A model generated the notes under the pieces. The model ran no database searches, was not told where the DNA came from, and worked only from the letters and a program-made list of their open reading frames with translations. This document shows positions 33,302 to 42,700 of a DNA stretch of 64,000 nucleotides, piece by piece (position 1 is the first letter of the stretch; the number at the start of each line of letters is the position of its first letter). Both the position numbers and the translations under genes were made by a program. This stretch comes from Colimorpha sp045222295 (GTDB lineage: Bacteria; Bacteroidota; Bacteroidia; Bacteroidales; P3), in NCBI GenBank assembly GCA_045222295.1, contig JBGUXP010000018.1, positions 1 through 64,000 of the forward strand, read 5' to 3'.

Positions 33302-34408
33302 TTACTCAGCGGTGTTCACCTCCCCGTGCTGGGGTTCTTCGACGGCCATGCCGATGTAGAGGGCCGAAAGCATCGTGAAGACAAAGGCCTGCAAGTAGGC
33401 AACCAGACACTCCAGCAAGTTGATAAACACACAGAAGATAACGCTGAAAACAGAAACTGCACCTCCAGCTACCATGCCGAAGAGTTGGCTAATAATATAG
33501 ATAATGAATATGAAGCCTAGAATGACAATATGACCAGCGGTCATATTGGCAAAAAGTCGGATCATCAGCACGATGGGTTTGGTAAAGACACCCATCAACT
33601 CAACCACAGGCATCAGCGGAAATATCTTCAGCCATGCCGGCACCCCGGGAGTGTTGAAGATATCAGTCCAATAATGTTTGTTGCCACTGATATTGGTGAT
33701 AAGGAATGTAATGACAGCCAAGGTGGCGGTTACCGCCAGGCTGCCATTAATATTGGCACCTGCCGGGAAGATTGGGATAAGTCCCAAAATGTTGCAGAAG
33801 AAAATGAAGAAGAAGAGCGTTAGCAGATAAGGCAGGTATTTCCGGTAGTGCTTCTCTCCTATCATCGGCTTCACAATATCGTCGCGCACAAAGACCACCA
33901 GCAGTTCCACGAGGCTCTGCAGCCCTTTGGGGGCCTGGTTGGGGCGCTTCTTGTATCCCTTCTTTGCCAACATCACAATGACTATCAGTAAGACGACTGC
34001 AATCATGATAGCAGCAGAAGTCTTGGTGATACTCAAGTCTACGGGTTTAACCACATTTCCTTCAGTATCCATCATCAACTCACCGTCCGTGCCCACGCAG
34101 GCCACCTCCTCTTTTTCGGCACCGCCGCCAATAAGACGGTAGCCCTTGTAGTCGGCATGCCCATGATGGAATTTGCTTGACATGAAGACATCGAGGTGTC
34201 CGTCGTTGATGAGGATGACAGGCAGCGGTATTGCCACAGCATGTTTTTCCCCGCCAGACAAATAGTCAAACAAATGCCATGAGTGGGAATCAGTGACGTG
34301 GCCGATAATCTCTGATCCTGCATCGACAGGCTCGGTCTTTTCCGATGGGCCGCACGATGTGAACGCAAAGCAGAATGCTGCCGCTAGAAGGATACAGATC
34401 TTTTTCAT
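33302..34408 (-). CDS. atpB: F0F1 ATP synthase subunit a
   Basis: A 368-residue subunit a with the N-terminal extracytoplasmic extension usual in Bacteroidetes (about residues 20-125, including HSWHLFDYLSGGEKHAVAIPLPVILI). Membrane helices follow, with the proton-channel Arg in TKPIVLMIRLFANMTAGH and QAFVFTMLSALYIGMAVEE at the end. The start MKKICILLAAAFCFAFTSCG gives a signal sequence whose FTSC resembles a lipobox. Other atp genes are not visible downstream, so the gene may be separate or the operon lies elsewhere. The RHH-like small gene is 13 bases upstream. Confidence 0.92.
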   Translation of the reverse strand: MKKICILLAAAFCFAFTSCGPSEKTEPVDAGSEIIGHVTDSHSWHLFDYLSGGEKHAVAIPLPVILINDGHLDVFMSSKFHHGHADYKGYRLIGGGAEKEEVACVGTDGELMMDTEGNVVKPVDLSITKTSAAIMIAVVLLIVIVMLAKKGYKKRPNQAPKGLQSLVELLVVFVRDDIVKPMIGEKHYRKYLPYLLTLFFFIFFCNILGLIPIFPAGANINGSLAVTATLAVITFLITNISGNKHYWTDIFNTPGVPAWLKIFPLMPVVELMGVFTKPIVLMIRLFANMTAGHIVILGFIFIIYIISQLFGMVAGGAVSVFSVIFCVFINLLECLVAYLQAFVFTMLSALYIGMAVEEPQHGEVNTAE

Positions 34409-34421
34409 ATTGTTATCTTTG

Positions 34422-34667
34422 TTATTGAACTTTTGTGGTGTTGTTGAAGATGTCAATCTGCAGTGTGTCAAAGAGACCCAATTGGTTGACGTCACGACTG
34501 TCGACCGATGCATCGGCTGCCTGGCGCAACGCTTGCTTCATCAACCGTTGCAGGGCCTGAGGCCGTGTGATACCACAACTGTCGGCATAGACACCGAGGC
34601 GTGCACTCTCACGCTCGCTGAGCGTGAGAGTGTACTTCTTCGGTTTGGGAGTCTTTTTATTGCTCAT
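34422..34667 (-). CDS. Small basic protein, possible ribbon-helix-helix type
   Basis: An 81-residue protein: a basic N-terminus (MSNKKTPKPKKYTLTLSERE), then SARLGVYADSCGITRPQALQRLMKQALRQ, which has the strand-helix-helix look of small CopG-like DNA-binding proteins. No experimental function is known. It lies 3 bases after the DUF2723 gene and 13 before atpB, so it is part of that transcript. Confidence 0.6.
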   Translation of the reverse strand: MSNKKTPKPKKYTLTLSERESARLGVYADSCGITRPQALQRLMKQALRQAADASVDSRDVNQLGLFDTLQIDIFNNTTKVQ

Positions 34668-34670
34668 AGG

Positions 34671-37600
34671 TTATTCCTGCATTACACCCTTGAACGGTGC
34701 CATCACTGCCTCTGTCTGCTTCACAGCCTGTTCGTCCTGAAGAGTACCGGCTGCAATATCGTGCAGTAGGGCCATGATACGGAGGTTATACTGCAATTCA
34801 CCACGCACACCACGGGCCTTTTCTCCCTGGAAACGACTCAGGTAAACAATCTGCTGGCTGTAATGGTTGAATGCCTTATCCCATTGCTCGCGGGCTTTCT
34901 TCTCTCCGAAGAGTTTCTTGTAAAGAGACACAACGTCAATGGGTGTGCCTCCCATGGGGACATAGACTGTGTAGACATCGGGGGTAAAATTATTCTCGGG
35001 GAAATTGGTATCGAACATCTCGAGCAATCTGCGGGCTTTCTCTTCATTGCCTTTATTGACTTCGTCGTTTGCCAGCACCAGAACATTCTGATGAAGGATG
35101 GGGACGAACTGCTGACGGCTCACGGGATCAATATAGATGTCTCGATTGAGGTTACCCCAACGCAGGGGCTTTCCATCCACACCATTGACAAAATAGTCGG
35201 CACTCTGGTCGGTATAGCGCTGCTGCTTCGGATACGGGATGAACTTGTAGTTCATACCATCCTGTATAGTGTAACTATATACCAGCGGGAATATATCGGG
35301 GATGCCGCTCGATCCCGGATTCATCACGTTGATGTCACGCATGAACTTGTTGGTACCCAAGATATCCAGCAGCATCAACTCATGACGGTAGAGCCATTGG
35401 TTCTTGATTTCCCAACGAATCTCAGGATTCACCTGGTCAGCCAACTCTTCGGGGATGACGCCTGCAGCCACCAGGGCAGGAATGTCAAGCGTAATCTTGA
35501 AGCGTTTCGTCGGCAGCGCCAGGAACGAGTCGCCCGACCGCGGGTCTTTGATGGAGAAGCGTTCAGGATAATCGCGCAGCAGACCCAGCACCTCAGTAAC
35601 CTCGAGGTAATCGGTCGAGTTGTCGAAGACATATACCTGGTCTTTCCCAAGACCGTAGTATTCTTTGGGCAACGTGAAGGGCAGCGCCTCACTATCGTAG
35701 AGCTTATTATAGAGTTGCTCCACATACCAGTACATGCCGGAAAGTGTGAAATTGAGGATTCGGACATCGGTACGGGTGCCCTCCACCTCTTGGGCGTACC
35801 ACAGGGGGAATGTATCGTTGTCTCCAAAGGTGATGAGAACGCCGTTCTTCTTAATGCTCTGGAGGTAGTTCTGTGCAAAGTCGCGGGCAGCAGTCTTTTC
35901 ACTGCGGTCGTGGTCGTCCCAGTTCTGGCAAGCCATAAGCATCGGCACACCGGCAAAGCAAAGAACGAACACCACGGGCATCACCACCTTGTACATTTTC
36001 TCCTTGTTCTTCTTGAAGAGGGCGCTAATCCATTCCGCCAAACCCATCACTCCCATGCCAATCCAGATGGCGTAGAAGCTGAACGATCCCACGAAGGCAT
36101 AGTCACGCTCACGCGGCTGGCGCGGCGGCATGTTCAGATAGATGGCAATGGCCAATCCAGTCATGAAGAACATAATGAAGACGATAAACGCATCTTTCGG
36201 GTGCTTGCGGATGTGGTATATCAAACCGAGGATACCCAGCAGCAATGGCAGGAGGTAGTATACATTGCGGCTCTTATCCTTCTGCATGCTCTCGGGCAGG
36301 TCGCTTTGAGGACCCAGACGGCTCTCATCCAAGAACTTGATACCGCTAATCCAGTTACCATGCAGGTAGTCGCGCGTACCATCTTCGTTGAAGTAGTGGC
36401 CCTGCTCGTCGTTCTGACGGCCAGCGAAGTTCCACATGAAGTAACGCCAATACATCCAGCCCAGCTGGTAGCGGTTGAAGAAACTGAGATTTTGTCCAAA
36501 GGTAGGTTTCATGCCACTGGGTGCTGGACCAGCCCAGTACTCGTAGAACTTCGGATGCTGGCGACCTCCATCACTGCTCCACATACGAGGGAAGAAACCG
36601 GTGTGCTCTTCGCGGTAGACAAGCTTCTGGGCATAAGCGGCAGCCTCATAGTGGTCACGTCCCTTCTCATCCTTGCCACGGACATATTTAGTGTAGCCCT
36701 TCTCAGAGTCGATAGGACGGCCTGCTGTGTAATACTGGCCCGTGAAGAGCGGCGTGTCACCATACTGCTCACGACCCAGATAGGCACGCATGGCCACAGC
36801 GTCTTTCGGAGCGTTCTCGTTGAGCGGCGTGTTCGTGTTGGCTCGTATGACCAGGACAAAGAAGGTTGAATAGCCGATGACCAGCATGGCAAAACTCAGA
36901 ATGGCAGCATTAATTACCGGGTGTTTCTTCTTGTGGGTAAACCACAGTCCCCATACAACCAAAGCGGTCAGCAACAGGAAAAAGAAGATGGTACCGCTGT
37001 TGAACGGTAGGTGGAACGTATTGACAAACAGCACATCGATGGCCGAGTCAACATTCACGATTCCCGGGATGATGCCCCACAAAATAATGCCAAGGGTAAC
37101 CAGCGAAAGCAAGCCAGTGACAATGAATCCCTTCCAAGTCGTCTTCGGCCATTTCTTGAAATAGACCACATAGAAGATGGCGGGCACCGTCAAGAGGTTC
37201 AGCAGGTGGACACCAATGGCTACACCGACGAGCAGGCTGATGAGAATGAGCCAGCGCAATGCGTGGGAATCGTCGCTCTGCTCCTCCCATTTCAGGATGG
37301 CCCAGAACACCAGAGCGGTGAAGAAGCTACTCATGGCGTAGACCTCGCCCTCGACGGCCGAGAACCAGAATGTGTCGCTGAAGCAATAAGCCAGCGAGCC
37401 CACGATACCGGCGGCGAAAACGCCCCAGGTTTTCCAGTCCTTCAGGCTGGGGTTCTTGGGGTCGGGCAGCAGGTGCTTGCCCAACAGGGTGATGCCCCAG
37501 AAGAGGAATAGGATGGTGAAGCCGCTGCATACGGCACTCATCACGTTCACGGCATGGGCTGCCGTCGTTGTGTCGCTGAACATAGAGAACAGACGTCCAA

Positions 37601-37778
37601 TCAACTGGAAAGTCGGGGCTCCCGGGGGATGACCCACTTGCAATTTAAAGGCGGTGGCGATGTACTCACCGCAGTCCCACCACGAGGCGGTAGCCTCCGC
37701 CGTCATGATGTACACCGTGCAGGCTATCAAACAGATAACCCACCCGATGATGTTGTTGGCTACATGGTACTGTTTCAT
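34671..37778 (-). CDS. DUF2723 polytopic membrane protein (GT117-like)
   Basis: A 1035-residue protein. The N-terminal ~550 residues hold about 12 membrane helices with the family signature TASWWDCGEYIATAFKLQVGHPPGAP near residue 30, including the acidic residues expected of GT-C type transferases. The C-terminal ~450 residues are a soluble, probably periplasmic domain with GDNDTFPLWYAQEVEGTRTD. DUF2723 proteins are classed with O-mannosyltransferase-like GT117 enzymes and may glycosylate secreted proteins; this is family knowledge, not shown here. It begins behind the four-helix-bundle gene. Confidence 0.88.
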   Translation of the reverse strand: MKQYHVANNIIGWVICLIACTVYIMTAEATASWWDCGEYIATAFKLQVGHPPGAPTFQLIGRLFSMFSDTTTAAHAVNVMSAVCSGFTILFLFWGITLLGKHLLPDPKNPSLKDWKTWGVFAAGIVGSLAYCFSDTFWFSAVEGEVYAMSSFFTALVFWAILKWEEQSDDSHALRWLILISLLVGVAIGVHLLNLLTVPAIFYVVYFKKWPKTTWKGFIVTGLLSLVTLGIILWGIIPGIVNVDSAIDVLFVNTFHLPFNSGTIFFFLLLTALVVWGLWFTHKKKHPVINAAILSFAMLVIGYSTFFVLVIRANTNTPLNENAPKDAVAMRAYLGREQYGDTPLFTGQYYTAGRPIDSEKGYTKYVRGKDEKGRDHYEAAAYAQKLVYREEHTGFFPRMWSSDGGRQHPKFYEYWAGPAPSGMKPTFGQNLSFFNRYQLGWMYWRYFMWNFAGRQNDEQGHYFNEDGTRDYLHGNWISGIKFLDESRLGPQSDLPESMQKDKSRNVYYLLPLLLGILGLIYHIRKHPKDAFIVFIMFFMTGLAIAIYLNMPPRQPRERDYAFVGSFSFYAIWIGMGVMGLAEWISALFKKNKEKMYKVVMPVVFVLCFAGVPMLMACQNWDDHDRSEKTAARDFAQNYLQSIKKNGVLITFGDNDTFPLWYAQEVEGTRTDVRILNFTLSGMYWYVEQLYNKLYDSEALPFTLPKEYYGLGKDQVYVFDNSTDYLEVTEVLGLLRDYPERFSIKDPRSGDSFLALPTKRFKITLDIPALVAAGVIPEELADQVNPEIRWEIKNQWLYRHELMLLDILGTNKFMRDINVMNPGSSGIPDIFPLVYSYTIQDGMNYKFIPYPKQQRYTDQSADYFVNGVDGKPLRWGNLNRDIYIDPVSRQQFVPILHQNVLVLANDEVNKGNEEKARRLLEMFDTNFPENNFTPDVYTVYVPMGGTPIDVVSLYKKLFGEKKAREQWDKAFNHYSQQIVYLSRFQGEKARGVRGELQYNLRIMALLHDIAAGTLQDEQAVKQTEAVMAPFKGVMQE

Positions 37779-37785
37779 TTTAGAA

Positions 37786-37813
37786 GTTTAAGATTTAAGG
37801 ATTAAGGTTTAAG
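37786..37813 (+). repeat. Four heptamers (GTTTAAG type), left flank of the four-helix-bundle gene
   Basis: GTTTAAG, ATTTAAG, GATTAAG, GTTTAAG without gaps. It overlaps the 3' end of the four-helix-bundle gene and supplies its stop codon. Confidence 0.8.
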
Positions 37814-38193
37814 GAGTCGTTATAAGATTTACGAAGACCAGACAATATTGTCGCCACATGGCTAAATTGGGGTCTAAGGTTATCGAGTTGTTTTTCCGTA
37901 ATATATCCCAGATCCTGGGCTGTAAATAGTTCACTAAATGATTCGGTCAAGGAGCCAAAGGCGATTTCCAGAAAACGAGATTTCTCTTTCACAGAGTTTC
38001 TTCCACAACCTTCAGCGATATTTGCGGTTATTGATGCAGCTGCGCGTCTCACTTGATCTCCCAAAGCAAACGTTTCCTCTTTGGGAAAATGCTTTTGCAA
38101 AACATATTTTTCCTTTACCAAAGTCCTTGCATACATGTATGCGTCAAGCTTTTCAAAAGTAAATGTTTTTTTGCTATGTTGTGCGTCAGCCAC
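37795..38193 (-). CDS. Four-helix-bundle protein (23S rRNA intervening-sequence protein family)
   Basis: A 132-residue protein with FEKLDAYMYARTLVKEKYVL, ALGDQVRRAAASITANIAEGCGR and FLEIAFGSLTESFSELFTAQDLGYI, the standard order of the S23/TIGR02436 four-helix bundle. Relatives occur inside 23S rRNA intervening sequences and, as Avd, in diversity-generating retroelements, where they bind nucleic acid. The gene is bracketed by two inverted 4x7-bp arrays (37786-37813 and 38194-38221) that abut the stop and start codons, which suggests it moved as a small cassette. Its role here is unknown. Confidence 0.88.
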   Translation of the reverse strand: MADAQHSKKTFTFEKLDAYMYARTLVKEKYVLQKHFPKEETFALGDQVRRAAASITANIAEGCGRNSVKEKSRFLEIAFGSLTESFSELFTAQDLGYITEKQLDNLRPQFSHVATILSGLRKSYNDSLNLNP

Positions 38194-38221
38194 CTTAAAC
38201 CTTAAACTTTAAACCTTAAAC
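38194..38221 (-). repeat. Four heptamers (CTTAAAC type), right flank of the four-helix-bundle gene
   Basis: CTTAAAC, CTTAAAC, TTTAAAC, CTTAAAC: the inverse of the array at 37786-37813. It overlaps the 3' end of the arginine deiminase gene and provides its stop. Confidence 0.85.
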
Positions 38222-39466
38222 CAAATTATCACGCAAAATTGGCATCGTCATGCAACGGGCACCGCCGCCGGCACGAGGCAGTTCGCTGCCGGGGAATGCT
38301 GCCACAAATTTCTCATAATCACCCATATTGACCTTGCCACTGACAATATCTTCAGCATTCAGCACGGCGAAACCAGCCTTGTCAAGCGCTTTGATGGTCT
38401 GTGTGTTGCGGCGGTATCCGATAATCTTACCATCGCCCAGCGAGAAGAAGTTGCAGCCCGAATGCCACTGCTCGCGCAGCTGCACCCACGGGTCGCTGCC
38501 GCCTCCGATGGTGGGCTCTATCTCCCACCCCAGCTTCTCCAAGCCCTTCACTATATTTGGCACCTCCGTATAGTTCACCTTGCCGTTCTCAATGGTAATC
38601 AGCGTCGTAGCCTTACCGGCAAAGAGGCCGTTCTTCTTCAGCATGGGCTCGAATGCCATGCACTGGTGCTTGCCGAGGAAGGTAAACACCATATCGAGAT
38701 GGATGAAACTCTCAGGATGTTGTGGAAGTTCCTGCACCAAAATGTTGAACTTCTCGCGCTCCTGGGCAAACTGTTTGGCCAGATACTCAATACCCTTGGC
38801 ATTGGTGCGGATACCCTGGCCGATGCAGAGGAGGTCGGGCGAAGCAATCTGTACATCGCCGCCCTCGGTGCGGGCTTCGGGGTTCCAGGCCATGGCGTTC
38901 AGGAGGTCCACCTTGAAGAAATGGCGGAAGATAGCCTCGTAAATAAGCGTCTCGCGCTCACGCACCTCGAAACTCATCGAGTTGATAAGCACGCGGTTGT
39001 ATACCGTCGAGGAGGCATCGCGGGTAAAAAAGAGGTTGTAGAGAGGCTTCAGCAGATAGCGATCCTCGCTCGCACCATCCCATTGAGGATTTTCCAACCC
39101 TTCAATCAGCACTTTAGCCAAACGGTCGGCCTCCCAGCCCATCAGCTCTTTGCCCCACTGCTCACAGTGATCCATCTTGCAACTTGTCTCCACCAGCTGA
39201 CGACGTATCTCGTTGTCTTTAAGAAGTTCTTCGAGGATATCCTCTACATAATAGACGTTGGTCCACTTCTCCAACACACCACAGAAATTGGAATATTCAC
39301 CATCGACGATGGGTTTGTTCAAAATATCGCTGTACAATGCATGTGCCGCATTCAATGGTGTCATCCTCTCAATCTCCACGCCCGGCCTATGCAGCAGCAC
39401 AGCTCGCAATCGTCCAGTCTCCGAACTCACGTTTACCTCACAAGGTGTCATATTTTTATTGCTCAT
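38216..39466 (-). CDS. arcA: Arginine deiminase family protein
   Basis: A 416-residue amidinotransferase-fold enzyme. ADI motifs are TGRLRAVLLHRPGVEIERMTP, NLFFTRDASS, EARTEGGDVQIAS, HLDMVFTFLG, the RRNTQTI segment and the catalytic Cys in GGGARCMTMPILRD at the end. It hydrolyses arginine to citrulline and ammonia. ATG at 39466 (MSNKNMTPCEV) was chosen; upstream in-frame codons lie in the promoter region. No other arc genes are adjacent. The final codons are within a heptamer array. Confidence 0.9.
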   Translation of the reverse strand: MSNKNMTPCEVNVSSETGRLRAVLLHRPGVEIERMTPLNAAHALYSDILNKPIVDGEYSNFCGVLEKWTNVYYVEDILEELLKDNEIRRQLVETSCKMDHCEQWGKELMGWEADRLAKVLIEGLENPQWDGASEDRYLLKPLYNLFFTRDASSTVYNRVLINSMSFEVRERETLIYEAIFRHFFKVDLLNAMAWNPEARTEGGDVQIASPDLLCIGQGIRTNAKGIEYLAKQFAQEREKFNILVQELPQHPESFIHLDMVFTFLGKHQCMAFEPMLKKNGLFAGKATTLITIENGKVNYTEVPNIVKGLEKLGWEIEPTIGGGSDPWVQLREQWHSGCNFFSLGDGKIIGYRRNTQTIKALDKAGFAVLNAEDIVSGKVNMGDYEKFVAAFPGSELPRAGGGARCMTMPILRDNLV

Positions 39467-39527
39467 ATTTTTTTTATTATCTAATAAACAATAACTTCGC
39501 CCCAAAAGGGAAAGCCTTGTAAAAATG

Positions 39528-39559
39528 CAAATATACAAAAAAGATTCAAACCCCACAAA
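39528..39559 (-). promoter_or_regulatory. Promoter for the arginine deiminase gene
   Basis: TTTG, 20 bases, TATATTTG on the minus strand; predicted leader about 55 bases. Confidence 0.7.
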
Positions 39560-39608
39560 CTATCCCCCATATTTTTTTCAACAACGCGTCACCACCATAC
39601 CAACGACG

Positions 39609-39681
39609 CATCAACTCCGACCCCGGTCGGACTTGGGTCGGACATAGGACGGAGTTGAGTCGGAGTTGATACGGTGTTGGT
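39609..39681. repeat. 11-bp-period intergenic array (copy d)
   Basis: CATCAACT, then the palindrome CCGACCCCGGTCGG, then units ACTTGGGTCGG, ACATAGGACGG, AGTTGAGTCGG, AGTTGATACGG. Reversed, it reads the same series as copy c at 27061. It lies between the alpha-2-macroglobulin stop and the deiminase promoter; the flank has the GTATCAG motif. Confidence 0.85.
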
Positions 39682-39708
39682 GCTTTGTATCAGCTATTTA
39701 CAAAAAAA

Positions 39709-42700
39709 CTATTTTTCCACCTCCAACCGGGTGGCGGGAGCGATGGCACGGAACTCGGGAGCATACATACACTGCATGGTGACAGGACCAGCGAGGAAGG
39801 TTCCCGGATTAGTCACATATACATCATATTCAACGATATACTTGCCTTTTTCTAAACGGTTGATGTAACAGTGAGTGGCGGTGTTCTTGACCTCGACATA
39901 ATAACGCAGCCCTTGGTTCCAGTTCCACCCCGCACGGGTACTGAGTGGCTCCACACAGGAGGGACGTCCGTCGATAAGTTCGAGATACTCCATCGTGCGG
40001 TCGCAGGAAATATCGATGCGGACTTTGACGCGGTCGCCCACCTTCAGAGTATTCGGAGTATTCAGAATATTCTGATTATTCTGATTCAGATAGCAGCGTT
40101 TGAGGGTGATACCGCTCTCGGAGGAGGGTATCTTGTCCATATCATCGGTGTACTGATAATAAACAGCGCCCCAGGCGATGCCAGGTGTCACCTTGCGGAG
40201 GGTGACAGTGCTGTCATCGAGAGCGATGATACTGTCGAGAGCAGAGCCTTCCCAGCGTTGGGTGCGGTAGCCTTCGAGACCTTCGGAGGGAGCTGAGAGG
40301 TCGACACCACAGAGGGTTAACGTGGTGCTCTTGAGGGCAGTCAGAGTATTCGGATTACTCGGAGTATTCGGATTTTCTGGAGTCACCAGCGCGCTGATAG
40401 CTTCGACGGTGGCGCGGTCGTTGCCCCAATGGGTGGTCTGCTTCTGTTTGAGGAGCCACTGCTGCATGAGGGCAATGGAGAGGGTATCCTTGGGCGTCAC
40501 CTCGCGGAAAGCCTGGATGAGAAGGGCTTGCGTCTCAATAGGACGCTCGTACCAGCACCAACCGCTACGGTTGTCACGCCAATACATGCCCATCTCGTCG
40601 CTCTCCAACGCCTTCTCTTTCAGGCGACGAATAAGGTCGCGGGCGGCCTGCTTGTCGCCGTGGCGCTGGAAGATAAGGGCCAGCTGGGCCTGAATGTAGA
40701 GGCCATTGTAGTTCTTATAGTTCTTCAAGGCATTATTATAGTAGAACTTATAAGCCTCTGTATTGCCCTTGTCATAGAAAGAGCGAGTGTACAGATAATC
40801 AATGTTATCTGGTGACCACTTGTATTTTTTCAAGTAGGGCTTGATGTATTTCTCATAGTGGCGCTGCTCCTCACGGTCGATGTATTGGAGTGCCCGGGTA
40901 ACAGAGTGGCTGAGTGCCTGAGACGACTTGGCCACTTGGTCACTCTGCCACTTAGTCACTCTCTTCAGGACCTGCATGGTGACCCAGGTGGAGCTCTCGC
41001 CGTCGGGCATCCAGCTCCATCCGCCGTCGGAGTTCTGACGGGAAGCAAGCAGGGCATTCAGTTTGGAAAATTCCTCCGACAACCGTATAGAATCGAAGTA
41101 ATTGGCAATAGCCTGACGCTGCTCCACTTCCGACTCGGCATCGCGGAGCCAAGGGGTGGCCTCGAGAAGCGTCTGCTTCACATCCTCGTTGATTTTTAGG
41201 CGAGTGTTTGCAGTGTCGGTAAGAACCTTAATGTTCCTAAGGCCTTTAAAGTCTTTTAGAATTTCATTGGCAAGGGTGTTGACATAGAGGCTGTTGGCGA
41301 GATAGAGCGTGGAGGGGTTCTCCTGCTGCTTGAGGTAGGGCATCGACTTGATGGCGAGCCAGACGGGGTTGCTGACCAGTTCGGCACCAAGGAAATGGGG
41401 TTCTGCAGTGGAGGTGAGAGGTGAGAGGCGGAAATTGAAAGTCTTCTCCCCTGCCCCGTTGATGTAAACCGGCTGCGAGAGGGTGACCGCCTGGCGGTTG
41501 GAGACCACAGGGATCTGTCCGCGCTCGCCGTCGCTCATGTTTTTTGCTACGGCAGTCATCTGATAGGTTGCCACATAGACGTTGTTGGGCACTTGGATGG
41601 GGAAGGTCACCTGGGCGGCATCCTTCACTGTCACCTGGCATCGCTGAAGAGTGAGGGTGTCGCCGGTGGCGGCGTCGGTGAGGAGAAGGGTGACAGAGAC
41701 CTCCTGTGGAGCCGAAGTCGGCTCCACCAGTACCACCTTAGCCATCAGCACGATGCTATCGCCATGGCGGAGGAAACGCGGGATGTTGGGCTGCACCATG
41801 AGGGGCTTCTGGGTAACGAGGGTACGGTCGAGTGTGCCGATTTTCAGGTCGGGGCTTACGGCCAAACCTTTGACGCGCCAACGGGTGAGGAGGTCGGGGA
41901 GGCGGAAACGGTAGGTGACTGTGCCTGTGGAGTCGGTGCGCAGCGCTGGGGCGAAGAAAGCAAGGGTGCTGAGGTTGGTGCGGAGCGGAATTGCGTCAGA
42001 CGCAACCTCCTCGGTCTCAACCATCTCAGAGAGTCCTGTCGGTATTATCTCGGCATTTTTCATGTTCACTCCGGTACGCTTGCGGACATTACCCTGCATG
42101 GTGACCATTCCACCCTCGCCCCGTGCAGTGCCACCATCGGTTGCCACCTCTGCCGAAAAGACCACTTCTTCCGCATTGGATTTTCGGGATAAATAACGAC
42201 CATGGTGATAATAACCGGGATTATCCAAGCTGGAGAGAGTCCACACGATATAATCGGGGTCGGAACCCTTGACAGGAGTATTTTCGGCAAAATAGCTGGA
42301 TTTTTTTCCATAAATTAAGAGCCAACATACATTGACATCGGAAGTATTGCGCCAGGGATTGAATGACCACTGGTCAAAGTGAGAATATTCGCTGAGGGCA
42401 TCGTCGAACATGGAGAGTGTCAATGTGGATGTGGTTAGTGTTTTGTGTTTAGTGCTTAGTGGTTGCGGGGAAGAAACTTTTATGGTCCATTCTTCCTGCT
42501 CGCCGGGCTGCAGTTTGTCGCGGAAGGTGGCAATGTCGACCTTGAGTTTCTTGTGGGAGAAGGGCACCGCAACCTTATGGGTGAAATAATGGGTGATGCC
42601 ATCCTTGACAGCCAGGAGGGTGATGTTGAAGCCACCCAGCATGGCACTGTCGACGGGGAAGGAGATTTTTTTTATGGTCTCGCCAGCAGGGAGCCATCGG

